Below the pieces are notes generated by a model. That model saw only the letters and a list, made by a program, of their open reading frames with translations. It searched no databases and was not told the origin of the DNA. A stretch of DNA of 32,101 bases from an uncultured Bacilli bacterium (lineage in GTDB: Bacteria > Bacillota_I > Bacilli_A > Mycoplasmatales > Mycoplasmoidaceae). Position numbers and translations under genes: made by a program. Positions 1 to 9,576 of the stretch are shown here, piece after piece; the first letter of the stretch is position 1, and every line of letters starts with the position of its first letter. The stretch is taken from assembly GCA_904501665.1 (NCBI GenBank), contig CAJGBT010000007.1:1-32101 (forward strand). The letters run 5' to 3'.

Positions 1-149
1 ATCCCATATCTCACTCAAACTCATATAGTTGTTTAAGTGGAGTGTCAAGCTGTATTTTTTTAATTATCAGTGCGACCTGTGATGGTCTATGTCATTGTCC
101 CATATCTTCCCCATTTCTGGGCAATTTATCTCAAACACTCTAGATTACA
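1..149. other. Unassigned left edge, possible insertion-sequence remnant
   Basis: No intact gene is visible in this edge. Its base composition is less AT-rich than the rest of the window. Around 38-60 the stretch GGAGTGTCAAGCTGTATTTT resembles the general style of IS256-type ends (GTGTCAA followed by a T-rich run). A minus-strand reading of 60-140 gives short Trp-containing peptides that use TGG rather than TGA. This is weak support for a decayed mobile-element end. The window starts inside it, so the element cannot be typed. Confidence 0.25.
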
Positions 150-175
150 GAAAAAAACCCTGGAAAAACCAGGGT
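150..175 (-). terminator. Intrinsic terminator after tRNA-His
   Basis: A perfect 7-bp stem ACCCTGG/CCAGGGT (157-163 with 169-175) has a 5-nt A loop. On the minus strand it is followed by a run of T (complement of the A run at 151-157). It lies 10 nt beyond the 3' end of tRNA-His and probably ends the ppa-tRNA-His transcript. Confidence 0.85.
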
Positions 176-184
176 AATTAATAA

Positions 185-262
185 TGGGGCGACCTACGGG
201 ACTCGAACCCGCGCATACCTGAGTCACAGTCAGGCGTGTTAACCAGCTTCACCAAAGCCGCC
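185..262 (-). tRNA. tRNA-His (GUG)
   Basis: The minus strand folds as a complete cloverleaf with an encoded 3' CCA. The anticodon arm is CCTGA-CTGTGAC-TCAGG, giving anticodon GUG (His). The T arm contains GGTTCGAGTCC. The 5' end carries the extra G(-1) opposite C73 that is diagnostic of tRNA-His; the acceptor stem GCGGCTT pairs with AGGTCGC through two G-U wobbles. It lies 41 nt downstream of ppa on the same strand with no obvious promoter between, so it may be processed from the ppa transcript. Confidence 0.96.
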
Positions 263-303
263 ATAATATAAAGATATTAAATTATACTTTGAATTATATG
301 AAA

Positions 304-855
304 TTATTTCTTATATTTTTCAGGATGCTCTTTTTTCATCATTTTTATAAAATTATTTTTATCTTCTTTACCATATTTTTTCATTAGTTCAACACATTCA
401 AGATATTCTTTATGTGCTCATTTTTCATCTTTAAAACCACAAACTTCCACTTTTTTCTTTTGCAAGTTTTTGTAGTTTTCAAAAAAATCTTGAATTTCTA
501 AAAGCAAATGTTGAGGAACATCATCTAGTTTTTGGTATGAATCATATCGAGGATCACAAGCAATAACACCAATTAATTTAGTATCAGTTTCTCCACCATC
601 AATCATTTCCATTGCTCCAAGAATTCTAGCTTCAACTAAAACACCTGGTAAAATCGGCTGGTCTGCTATGATTAGTGCATCTAATTCATCACCATCTCAA
701 TCCAATGCCTCTTTAATAAAACCATAATTTTGTGGATAAGAATTAGAACCATATAAAATTCTATCAACTTCAATTTGTTTTGTTTCTCGATTATACTCAT
801 ATTTAATTTTTGAATTTTTTGGAATTTCAATTGTTACTTTTAATTTAAAAGACAT
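304..855 (-). CDS. ppa: Inorganic pyrophosphatase, soluble family I
   Basis: Cytoplasmic enzyme hydrolysing pyrophosphate to two phosphates, which pulls nucleic-acid and tRNA-charging reactions forward. The 183-residue product has the usual length for bacterial family I enzymes. It carries the Mg-binding signature D-W-D-G-D-E-L-D-A-L near residue 52, the upstream N-S-Y-P-Q-N-Y-G-F-I strand, and the downstream I-A-C-D-P-R segment. Tryptophans in the signature and near the C-terminus are encoded by TGA. The start is set by AGAGAGAGG just upstream of ATG at 855. The 3' end is followed by tRNA-His and a terminator, suggesting one transcript. The 145-bp gap to the divergent gene at 1001 should hold both promoters. 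Confidence 0.95.
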
Positions 856-977
856 ACAACCTCTCTCTATTTTCTATATAATTTTATAGTAAAAAATTTT
901 TTTTATCTATTTTATAATAGATATATTGTAAAACTATTTTTTGTTTTGGTAAAATTTAGATATTATTATATAGTTAT

Positions 978-983
978 TATAAT
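978..983 (+). promoter_or_regulatory. -10 box for the gene at 1001
   Basis: TATAAT ends 17 nt before the ATG, giving a predicted leader of about 10 nt that contains a GGA-rich ribosome-binding stretch. No clear -35 box is seen. A 7-bp dyad (ATCTATT-TTAT-AATAGAT, 905-922) farther upstream contains a second TATAAT (913-918). Confidence 0.5.
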
Positions 984-1000
984 TAGGATTGGATTTAACT

Positions 1001-2818
1001 ATGGCAAGAAAAACAAAACAATACCAAGAATTAGATTATAAGGCTTTTTTATGAGATACTATGCCTTTTTATCATATTAATTTTACAGGTAGAGTAATTG
1101 ATAAATATGGAAAAGATTACTTTCAAAAAAGATACGATTTAATAACAGGTAAATTTTATGATTATATACAACGTGAAAAATTAGATAATATTGATAAGGT
1201 ATTAGATTTATCTTCATTAAGAAAAGAAGCACAAGGAGAAACATTTAATAATGAAGGTGTTGAAGCTATACCAATTATGAATGTTCCAGAACAATATAAT
1301 GAAATTTGAAAAAATACAATTCCATTAAAATATTTCAATGATTTTAAAAATAGAAAATACTTCTTAGATGGTTATTTAAGAACATTAACTCCTGAACAAC
1401 AAGCAATAGCTATTAAAACAATGTGCTTGAATAACGAATCAAAAAATTATTTAGCATTTTTAGACATTAGCGAAGAACAAATGACTAGTGAACAACAAGT
1501 TTTATTTAAAAAGATTTTAAATTATGTTGAAAACCAAATTATTACTGAATCAAATCAAAAAGATTTACTAGCTAAAAAATTAAATGATTCTTCTATTGAA
1601 TCTGAAAAATTATTAAAGCAAAAGAATGATGAAATTAACAAACGGGTTAGTGATTTCTTATATCAACACGATAAGGAAAAAAATGATGTTGACTATATTA
1701 AGATGATTGAAAAAGAACGAGAAAACGACATTTCCTTCTTTAATTCTAATGAGTCAGATATAGAGTTTAAATATCAAGCTGATAAAATTGATGCTACTAG
1801 TATCAGAGATCAATTTAAAATGCGAAATTCTAATGCTAAACAAAATGCAATTGAAGCAGCTCAGGCATATGAACAGTTATTACAAAAAAGTGGATTATTA
1901 AAATCTACTCAAACTCCATATAGTACAACATTAAATTCAGAAATCAAAAGAAATATTAATAATGCTTCTAAAGTGAATCGAGATTTGTTTAGTAACGTTC
2001 AAGAAAAATTTGGTAGTATCAACAATATTAATAGACAAAAGGTTAACATCCTTAATGTTGATTACAAAGATTATGTAAAAATCCCAAATTCATTTAATAT
2101 TGCTGATTTAATTTACAACCGTGAATTACAAAACAACCATAATCAAGAATTAGTTAATCAAATAGTTAACAATTCTATATATATTAATAATGAATATATT
2201 AAGTCACAATCTGGAACCATTGCTAATATACCAACAAATAAGAGCAACTTGGGTATTAAACTATCAATGAATAACAATGTTAATAACTACCAAATTAGAA
2301 ATAATAATTTAAAAGATCCATTCTCTAGTTATAGAGCTCAAGATAATGATGATGAACAAACTAATATGAACTCATATACATCTAATAGTTCACCTTTCAG
2401 TTTGCCAAAAGTTGTAAGGACATCACATTAAATCAAAATCAATACTGCTACAAATACTAGAACTAATGTTAATAATAGTACAAACTACTTCCAAAATTAT
2501 AAGCAAGTACCAAATTTAGGTTCACAAAAACCAATACAACCAAAACCTGTATTAAAACCAATGCAATATACAACAATTCCATCATCTACTAATAAAAATG
2601 CATCAAGTATTTACACTAACAATAAGAAGGTAGCTGAACCACAACAAAAAACTGCTTCAACTATCAAGAAATCTAATGCGAAAACAAATACAAAAACAAA
2701 ATTAATAGAAAAACAAGATGTAGTTAAAACAGAAACTTTAACTAAAGATCAAATTAGAGCTAGAGAATCATTAAAAAAACAAGCAATGGTTTTAAAAGCT
2801 ATTCTGCTTACTAAATAA
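1001..2818 (+). pseudogene. Asn-rich coiled-coil protein gene, split by an in-frame TAA
   Basis: I do not recognise the family. The reading frame opens at ATG 1001 (AGGATTGGA upstream) and runs 476 codons to TAA at 2429-2431. The same frame then continues open for 128 codons to TAA at 2816-2818, with the same low-complexity Asn/Thr/Lys/Gln composition and no plausible ribosome-binding site. One C-to-T change (CAA to TAA) would explain the break. The N-terminal ~130 residues look globular (MARKTKQYQELDYKAFLWDT start). About residues 150-290 are charged and heptad-like, consistent with coiled coil. The rest is Asn-rich and probably disordered. No signal peptide or membrane segment is seen. The tail ends 5 nt before the YebC start, so the two were probably one operon. 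The truncated 476-residue protein may still be made. A cytoskeletal role would be a guess. Confidence 0.65.
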
Positions 2819-2823
2819 TTTTT

Positions 2824-3531
2824 ATGCCTCGAAAACATTTAATAGCATCTGGGATTAATAAAAAACAACAAGCACAAGCAAAAATGTGAATGAAGTGTGC
2901 TAAGGAAATTAAGGCAGCTACTAAATTTGGTGGTCCAAATCCTGAAGCTAATCCAAGATTAAAAGCTGCAATAATTAGAGCGATGCAAAATAATTTATCA
3001 CGTGATTCTATTGAAAAAAATATCAATGGTGCTAATAAGGATGCTAGCTTGTTAAAAGAATTGTATTATGAAGGTTATGGTCCAAATGGTATTGCTATTT
3101 TAATTAAAGCACTAACTGATAATGAACAAAGAACTATATCAGCAATTCGGGGTTATTTTTCTAAATTAAATGGTCAATTAGCAAAACCAAATAGTGTGAA
3201 GATGATCTTTTCTGAATTAGGCGAATTTATTATTGATAAATCAAAATATAATGAAGAGACAATATTAAACGCAATCATAAATTATGAAATTGAAAACCTT
3301 ATTGAAGAAGAAGATTCATTTGTAGTTTATTGCAAGCCAAGCCTTTTTTATAAACTAAAAGAATCATTTGAGTTAAAAAATATTATTCCTTTTAGTCTAG
3401 AAATAAAATATATCCCTAGTGATTACATTACATTAGATGAAGAACATAAAGATCGCTATGAACGTTTTATAAATGCTTGTGAAAATGATGAAGATATTCA
3501 ATGAGTTGTTACAAATTGTGAGAATTATTAA
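2824..3531 (+). CDS. yebC: YebC/PmpR (TACO1) family protein
   Basis: Cytoplasmic protein of the YebC family. Members have been described as transcriptional regulators and, more recently, as ribosome-associated translation factors. The 235 residues match the family length. The family block is clear: K-I/M-x-x-K-C-A-K-E-I-K-A-A, then G-G-P-N-P-E-A-N-P-R-L-K-A-A-I, N-L-S-R-D-S-I-E-K-N-I, and later Y-E-G-Y-G-P-N-G-I-A-I and N-S-V-K-M-I-F. The usual MAGHSKW beginning is diverged to MPRKHLIASGIN. It starts 5 nt after the upstream gene's tail with no good ribosome-binding site of its own, so it may depend on coupling; if so, the upstream nonsense codon could be polar. It converges with the next gene, leaving only 3 nt between stop codons. 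Confidence 0.92.
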
Positions 3532-3534
3532 AAA

Positions 3535-5082
3535 CTATTTAGGAACAATTGAAACAACATTTTCTTCGGTTTGATAAATAGCTCCATCTTTAATTTCAAT
3601 CATTTTATTTCCGATCTTAAAAAGATCCTTATTATGGGTAACCATAACAATTGTAGTATTAAGTAATTTATTTAATTTTCTTAAAATATTTACAATATCA
3701 TTAGATGTTTTTGAATCTGTTGCACCTGTTGGTTCATCAGCAAATAAAACTTTAGGATTGGTGATAATTGAACGTGCAATTGCTACTCTTTGTTGTTGTC
3801 CACCTGATAAGAATTTTATTTTTGTATGAATAAAATCAGCTAAACCTAAAAATTTCAATAGTTCAATTGCCTTAGCTTTTTCACTATTTTTAACTAATAA
3901 TAAAACATTATCAAGTGATGATAAATCTGGTAACAAACAATTATCTTGAAAAATAAAACCAACATTTTTACTTCTAAAGTTTTTTAATTTATGATTGTTC
4001 AATGATTTTAAATGAGTTCCTAAAACTGTTACATCTCCTTCATATTTTTTATCTAATCCTGACATGATACCAAGTAAAGTTGATTTACCAGAACCTGATT
4101 CTCCATATAAAATTACAAAATCGCCCTCATTAATTGTTAAATTAACATTATTAATCATTTTCTGTTTAATATCTTTAAAAGCGATTTCCTTACTTACATT
4201 TTTTAATTCAATGCTAGGAATGTTGCTTGAAGGTTTTGCAGGGATAGAAATAAATTCATTACTACTATCAAAATTAGGTAGGTCATTTGTATCTCTTAAA
4301 TTTATTAACATGTTGATATTATTTGTTCTTAATGCCTCTAGCTTAACCTTAACATCAATTTCATTTGTATTATTGTATAGTTTTTGATATAAATCTATTT
4401 CATAAGATTCTTTATTATCAATCATTCCATCTTTTATTCTAATTATTTTAGTAGCTAATGATATAAAACGTTCGTCATGGGTTACTACTAGAATTGTTTT
4501 ATTTTCTTCTTTTAATTGTTTAAAAAGTTCAAATATTTCTAATGTAGTAGTATTATCTAGTGCTCCAGTTGGTTCATCACAAAAAATAATTTCCGGATCT
4601 TTTACTAATGCTCTAGCAATAGCTACTCTTTGTTGTTGTCCACCTGATAATTCATGAGGAAATTTATTTACTAAATGATCAATTTTCAACTTTGCTAATA
4701 AAGCCATTACTTTTTCTTTATCAATTTCTTTATTGACTAAACCTAAACAAACATTATCATAAACATTAACTATAGGAATTAAGCCATAATTTTGAAAAAT
4801 ATAACCAAAATTATTAGCTCTAATTTTATCTGCTTCATCATTATCCTCAAATGTTGTTTTTTCAACACCATTAATCAAAATTGAACCAGAAGTAGGTTTT
4901 TCTAAACCAGCAAGAATATTTAATAAAGTTGTTTTTCCAGAACCTGATTGACCTAGAATAACAATAAAATCATTTTGATAAACTTTTAATGATATTTGCT
5001 TTAAAACATTAATATCATTATTATTAACTTTAAAATTTTTTACAATATTCTTACAAGCTAAAATTGGGATATTGTCATTCAT
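3535..5082 (-). CDS. ABC transporter protein with two fused ATP-binding domains (LolD/MacB-like)
   Basis: The 515-residue protein has two complete nucleotide-binding domains. The first (about 1-225) has G-Q-S-G-S-G-K-T-T, L-S-G-G-Q-Q-Q-R and D-E-P-T-G-A-L-D. The second (about 290-515) has G-E-S-G-S-G-K-S-T, L-S-G-G-Q-Q-Q-R and D-E-P-T-G-A-T-D. Both keep the switch histidine (V-T-H-D, V-T-H-N). There is no membrane segment. The sequence type is that of ATPases that power FtsX/MacB/LolCE-like permeases, which move lipids, lipoproteins or peptides rather than small nutrients. No permease lies beside it; the giant permease at 13694 has its own ATPase upstream, but this protein could also serve it. 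The start at 5082 follows a short leader from a TATAAT at 5100-5095. Confidence 0.9.
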   Translation of the reverse strand: MNDNIPILACKNIVKNFKVNNNDINVLKQISLKVYQNDFIVILGQSGSGKTTLLNILAGLEKPTSGSILINGVEKTTFEDNDEADKIRANNFGYIFQNYGLIPIVNVYDNVCLGLVNKEIDKEKVMALLAKLKIDHLVNKFPHELSGGQQQRVAIARALVKDPEIIFCDEPTGALDNTTTLEIFELFKQLKEENKTILVVTHDERFISLATKIIRIKDGMIDNKESYEIDLYQKLYNNTNEIDVKVKLEALRTNNINMLINLRDTNDLPNFDSSNEFISIPAKPSSNIPSIELKNVSKEIAFKDIKQKMINNVNLTINEGDFVILYGESGSGKSTLLGIMSGLDKKYEGDVTVLGTHLKSLNNHKLKNFRSKNVGFIFQDNCLLPDLSSLDNVLLLVKNSEKAKAIELLKFLGLADFIHTKIKFLSGGQQQRVAIARSIITNPKVLFADEPTGATDSKTSNDIVNILRKLNKLLNTTIVMVTHNKDLFKIGNKMIEIKDGAIYQTEENVVSIVPK

Positions 5083-5094
5083 ATTTTCTTTTTG

Positions 5095-5100
5095 ATTATA
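5095..5100 (-). promoter_or_regulatory. -10 box for the tandem ABC gene
   Basis: TATAAT on the minus strand with 12 nt between it and ATG 5082, predicting a leader of only about 5-6 nt. A divergent promoter for tarJ must share this 52-bp gap; the best candidate there is TAAAAT at 5122-5127. Confidence 0.55.
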
Positions 5101-5134
5101 CTAATATAAATAAAAATTTAATAAAATAATACAT

Positions 5135-6133
5135 ATGATTAATTATAGATATCAATTATCTCAACCAAGAAAATTAGTTAAAAAAATATATGATGAAGAT
5201 GCAAAAGGAAAAGTCATAGTCAAACCAACTTATTTTTCAATATGTGCAGCTGACCAAAGATATTTTCAAGGTAAAAGGAAAGCAGATATTTTAGATAAAA
5301 AATTACCATTATCATTAATCCATGAAGCTGTTGGTGAAGTGATTGTTGATACAACTAATACTTTTAAACCACATGATAAAGTTGTATTGTTGCCTAATAT
5401 TATTAATGAAGCAATGTATGAAAACTATAATCCTAAGAATTTATTTATGTCTTCTAGTACTGATGGATTTATGCAAGAAAAAATAATTATTAGTCCTGAA
5501 CAACTAATTAAATTTAAAAACACAAATGAACAAGTCATGGTTTTTAGTGAATTGTTATCAGTGGCAATTCATGCAATTACCACTATTGATAATAATTTAA
5601 AAAAAGTAAAAACAGTAGGTATTTGAGGTGATGGGAATTTAGGTTATTTGCTTCATCTATATCTAAAATACAAATATAAAAACTTAAATGTAATAATTTT
5701 TGGCACTAATCAAGAAAAATTATCAATGTTTGGTTGTGCTGACAAGAGAATTAATATTTTTAAAAACAAAATTTTAAATGTTGATATTGCTTTTGAAGCA
5801 GTTGGTGGTGAAAATTCACAAAATGCTATTAATCAAATTATTGATTATATTAATCCAACAGGTATCATTTGTTTATTAGGTGTATCTGAAAATCTACAAC
5901 CTATTAACACTAGATTAGTTTTAGAAAAAGGAATCACATTAATTGGTAGAAGTCGTAGTACAAAAAAAGATTTTTTGGAAGCAATTAAATTCTTAGAAAA
6001 ACAAGAAAACAAAGCAGAAATTTGTAAAGTCATTGCAAAAGTATTTACAATTAGAAATATTCAAGATATAGTTAATGCTTTTGATTTTGATTATACTAAT
6101 TATTGAAAAACATTAATTAAGTGAGAAATGTAA
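5135..6133 (+). CDS. tarJ: Ribitol-5-phosphate dehydrogenase (TarJ-like)
   Basis: Predicted NADPH-dependent reduction of D-ribulose 5-phosphate to D-ribitol 5-phosphate in the cytoplasm, the first step to CDP-ribitol. The 332-residue protein is a zinc-type medium-chain dehydrogenase. From memory of the Staphylococcus aureus TarJ sequence, the match runs end to end: MINYRYQL start, S-I-C-A-A-D-Q-R-Y-F, P-L-S-L-I-H-E-A-V-G-E-V, S-S-S-T-D-G-F-M-Q, the nucleotide-binding loop G-I-W-G-D-G-N-L-G-Y (about 163-172), F-E-A-V-G-G-E-N-S-Q, and N-T-R-L-V-L-E-K-G. The catalytic-zinc Cys and His-Glu are present (C of SICAAD, HE of LIHEAVG). It ends 3 nt from the convergent phosphate acyltransferase gene; tarI lies just beyond. 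The partner gene makes TarJ much more likely than a generic alcohol dehydrogenase. Confidence 0.9.
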
Positions 6134-6136
6134 ACA

Positions 6137-7063
6137 TTATTTTTTATAAAGGTTAGCTAAACATATAGCAACAATTAAATCTTTTTCATTAGTTGAGCGC
6201 GAGTTTAAAACAACAGGTATCTTTGCACCTAAAACTATTCCCGCAAAAGACCATCCACCTAGATAAACCAACCCCTTAGTTAAAATATTTGCTGACTCAA
6301 TATCTGGACAAATTAAAATATTTGCTTTTCCTGCAACTGGATCACTATTTTTTTTAATTTTTTTACTATTTGAATTTATAGCTAAATCAATTTGCAATGG
6401 GCCTGAAACATAACAATTTTTTATTTTCTTTTTTTGAAAGATTTTTTGTAATTGAAAAGCTATTTCAGTATTTGGCATCTTATCATACACCTTTTCTTTT
6501 GCAGTTAAGTTAGCAATATATTTATTTTTAATACCTATGTTATTTGCTAAATTAACAACATTATTAATAATTTCTACTTTTTGTTCTAATGTTGGTTTAA
6601 TAATGATTGCTGCATCAGAAATTAGATAAAAATTCTTATAATCAGGATGATATGATAAGCAACAATGTGATAATAAGCTATTAGTTTTTAAATGATATTC
6701 CTTATTTAAAAGAGCTTTCAAAAAAACACTAGTATCAATAACACCTTTCATTAAAAAAACATTTTTATATTTTTTAACTAATTGCATTGCTTTATCTGCT
6801 GCTTGTACATCATCTCTACAATCTAATAACCGTCAATCACTTGTTATTTTAATTTTTGTTCTCTTTAAGCATGTTTGGATTTTTTTAAGATCACCAATTA
6901 AAACTACATTTTTAATAATTTGCATTTTGATTGAAAAAGCAATTGCTTTCAAAAAACAATCATCATAGGTACAAACACCTATTAATGTTTTTTGTATTTT
7001 GTTTTTTTTAGCTAATTGAACAAAATAATCAATATTATATTTTTTTGTATTTACTTGTTTCAT
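6137..7063 (-). CDS. Phosphate acyltransferase, phosphate butyryl/acetyltransferase family
   Basis: Cytoplasmic enzyme of the PTA/PTB family, which interconverts acyl-CoA and acyl-phosphate. The 308-residue length suits phosphate butyryltransferase or the short phosphate acetyltransferases. Diagnostic segments are I-S-D-A-A-I near residue 147, V-S-G-P-L-Q-I-D-L-A, D-P-V-A-G-K-A-N-I-L-I-C-P-D-I-E-S-A-N-I-L, and G-I-V-L-G-A-K-I-P-V-V-L-N-S-R-S near the C-terminus. The spelling (G-P-L-x-x-D-x-A and I-V-L-G-A-K-x-P) is closer to phosphate butyryltransferases than to Pta. No kinase partner gene is adjacent. It lies on the opposite strand between tarJ and tarI, so it splits that pathway pair. The substrate cannot be read from the sequence. 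Confidence 0.82.
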
Positions 7064-7071
7064 TTATTAAA

Positions 7072-7077
7072 ATTATA
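7072..7077 (-). promoter_or_regulatory. -10 box for the phosphate acyltransferase gene
   Basis: Minus-strand TATAAT with 8 nt to ATG 7063, predicting an almost leaderless mRNA. The divergent tarI gene may use TATACA at 7097-7102, 12 nt before its ATG. Confidence 0.5.
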
Positions 7078-7114
7078 ATATAAATAATATTTAATATATA
7101 CATTGTCTTAGGTT

Positions 7115-7813
7115 ATGAATATTGCAGTAATTTTATCTAGTGGAACAGGTTCAAGAATTAAATCATCTAAAATACCAAAACAATTTATTGACATAAACAA
7201 TAAGCCAATTATAGGACATACTATTGATCGTTTTATAACAAACAAGCAAATTGACAAAGTCATTATCGCTTGTCATCCTGAGTGAATTATTTTTTTAAAT
7301 AACTACTTAAAAAATAACCTTACTAACATTAATGATATTTATGTAGTTAAAGGTGGGGCAACTAGAAACGATTCCATTGCTAATGCAATTTCATTTTTAA
7401 AAAATGAAATTAAATGTAAAGACTCTGATAACATCTTGATTCATGATGCTGTTAGAATTTTTGTAACAGATCGCATCATTTTAGAAAATATTGAAAAGAT
7501 GAAAGATTATGATGCAGTTGATACAATCGTCCCTTCAATTGATACAATAGTGCAAATAGATGATAAACAAGCAATTTTAAAGAATGTACCTGATCGTAAG
7601 TATTTATGCAATGGTCAAACACCACAAACTTTTAAATTTAAACTTTTAGCTGATTTATATTTAAAACAAAAAGCCGAAGATACCTCTGATAGTTTTAAAC
7701 TTTTATTGAATTTTTATCCTAATGCTAAGATTGGCATTGTATGAGGTGATTATGAAAATTTTAAAATTACTTCTGATTGAGATTTAGACTATGCAAAAAA
7801 AATTTTAAAGTAG
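7115..7813 (+). CDS. tarI: Ribitol-5-phosphate cytidylyltransferase (TarI-like)
   Basis: Predicted to join CTP and ribitol 5-phosphate into CDP-ribitol plus pyrophosphate. The 232 residues have the IspD/TarI fold signature: S-S-G-T-G-S-R-I-K near the N-terminus followed by K-I-P-K-Q-F, the G-G-A-T-R-N-D-S-I block, I-H-D-A-V-R (about 109-114), D-T-I-V-P-S-I-D-T-I-V, and N-G-Q-T-P-Q-T-F. The last two blocks and the internal P-E-W-I-I match TarI spelling. IspD (methylerythritol phosphate pathway) is the main alternative. A tarJ gene about 1 kb away, separated only by a minus-strand gene, favours TarI. The product's ppi would be removed by the ppa product. Confidence 0.85.
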
Positions 7814-7819
7814 TTATTA

Positions 7820-7825
7820 TATAAT
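7820..7825 (+). promoter_or_regulatory. -10 box for the tmk-holB-mnmE-tatD operon
   Basis: TATAAT 7 nt after the tarI stop, with 22 nt to ATG 7848. The predicted leader of about 16 nt includes AGAAAG as a ribosome-binding site. No independent promoter is evident in the tight junctions downstream. Confidence 0.55.
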
Positions 7826-7847
7826 ATTATTGTTAGAAAGAATTATT

Positions 7848-8135
7848 ATGTTATTTTATCCAGATTGAAGCAATATTTTTGATTATATCTACTATGATGA
7901 ACCATCAAGTACATTGTTTATTAAATATATTACTAGAGAAATTAAAGAATATTATAAGGTAGATAGAAGCTTTTTTTATTTAGAATTATTACCACTATTA
8001 AAAGCTGATAAGGAATTCAGGTCTATTTTATATTGAGGTATTAGACAAGAATTAGCAATTAAATTAGATGAAAACATTCCTGACTTTGAATTAGCAGACT
8101 TAAAAGTATATAGTCGCTTTAAAAGAAATTTATAA
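7848..8135 (+). CDS. Hypothetical protein, 95 residues, first gene of the tmk operon
   Basis: I do not recognise this gene. It opens at ATG 7848 after AGAAAG and ends at TAA 8133-8135, 2 nt before the tmk start. The protein is acidic and aromatic-rich (start MLFYPDWSNIFDYIYYDEPS), with no signal peptide, membrane segment or cysteine. Two Trp residues are encoded by TGA, which shows it is read in the mycoplasma code. Its place at the head of a replication and tRNA-modification operon suggests a housekeeping role, but no function can be read from the sequence. Confidence 0.75.
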
Positions 8136-8137
8136 TT

Positions 8138-8767
8138 ATGAAAAAAGGGATTTTCATAACCTTTGAGGGGTTAGATTGCTCTGGTAAAACAACTATTATT
8201 AAAAAGTTAAATGATTATTTTGAAAAGAATAATATTGCATTTTTAAGTACAAGAGAACCTGGTGGTTATAATAATATTTTTGCTGAAAAAATTAGGAATA
8301 TTTTACTAGATAATAGCATTGAATTAGATAACAAAACAGAAGCATTACTTTTTGCTACTATCAGAAGTCATCATGTACATAATGTTATTATTCCTAACAT
8401 AGAAAATGGTAAGATTGTTATTTGTGATCGCTATGTTGATTCATCATTAGTTTATCAAGGGATAGCTAAAGATGTTGGATTTAAAGAAGTTTTAAGATTA
8501 AATGAATTTGCTGTTAATGATTGTTGACCAGATATTACCATATATTTAAGAATTGATATTGATACATATAATCAAAGAATATCTCAAAGACAATATTTAG
8601 ATCGTTTAGATAAATATTCCATCCAATTAAAATCCAAAATCATAGAAGGATATGATGATTTAGTTAAAAAATACAAGAAACGCTTTATAGTCATTGATGC
8701 TTCTTTGTCAATTGATATTGTTTTTAATAAAATTTTAGATGTTCTTAAAAAAAGAGGAATTATCTAG
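8138..8767 (+). CDS. tmk: Thymidylate kinase
   Basis: Phosphorylates dTMP to dTDP with ATP for DNA synthesis. The 209 residues match the family. The P-loop is F-E-G-L-D-C-S-G-K-T-T (about 9-19), with Cys where Gly is commonly found. The dTMP-binding segments are R-E-P-G-G-Y and D-R-Y-V-D-S-S-L-V-Y-Q-G (about 100). The LID region contains S-Q-R-Q-Y-L-D-R-L-D. It starts 2 nt after the upstream stop and is followed 1 nt later by holB, the order known from M. genitalium. Confidence 0.95.
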
Positions 8768-8768
8768 A

Positions 8769-9575
8769 ATGGTATTCAATGATTTCTTATTAGGGTGAAA
8801 AAGAAATAAGTGCTTTCCACATAGCTTAATCATCAAAAATAATTTTTGTTGTAATTTTAAAACATTAATTAATAAATATTTAAAAACATTAGTTTGTAAG
8901 GATTTTTTATTTTGTGATCAATGTAATGATTGTCAAAGAATTGAAAGAGGATATTATCCTGATTTAATTTATTTTGAAAATACCCAAGAAAAACCTATCA
9001 AAAAAGAGGATATTATTAATATTGAAAAGAGATTTAGTTATGATGCACTAGGTGATAATTTTATTAAGTTATATGTAATCAAAAATATTGAAAATGCAAG
9101 TAAACAAGTAATGAATTCATTATTAAAATTTATTGAAGAACCACCACCTAATACTTACGCTCTTTTTTTCTGTAGCAATGAAGCTAATTTGTTATCTACT
9201 ATTAAAAGTCGATCGCAAATAATACATATTAATGATTTTGAAAAGATAAATCACAAAAATAAAGAAATTGATGAAATCTTATCATTAATTTTTTTGGATA
9301 TAGATGAATATGAAAATTTTAGATTAACTTATGATTTTGATAATTTATTTAGTTTAGCTAAAAAAGCAATAAAAATTAATGATGTTCAAGATGAAATTAA
9401 TATTTTTAATCAACTAAAATTATTAGATAAAAATGAATTAAATGTTTTACTAAGAATATTATTGGTTTTTTGTAAATCAGAACAAAAACCAAAAATAATT
9501 GACTTACAATCACATCTTAAATTAAATATTAATAAAAATACTTTTATAATGAAATTATTAGAAGAGATAAATTAA
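8769..9575 (+). CDS. holB: DNA polymerase III delta' subunit
   Basis: Clamp-loader subunit. The 268 residues begin at an ATG one base after the tmk stop. A zinc module is visible: Cys43 and the C-x2-C-x2-C cluster at 49, 52 and 55 (C-D-Q-C-N-D-C). The delta'-specific segment A-S-K-Q-V-M-N-S-L-L-K-F-I-E-E-P-P-P-N-T lies at about 107-126, followed by sensor-1-like S-T-I-K-S-R-S-Q. As expected for delta', there is no functional Walker A. It is shorter than E. coli HolB and close to other Mollicute versions. It is tightly linked to mnmE, whose ATG lies 1 nt past the stop. Confidence 0.92.
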
Positions 9576-9576
9576 A

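Noticed and set aside
7115..7813. IspD of the methylerythritol phosphate pathway
   Set aside because: Same fold, but TarI-like spelling of several blocks and the nearby tarJ favour ribitol-5-phosphate cytidylyltransferase. Kept as an alternative.
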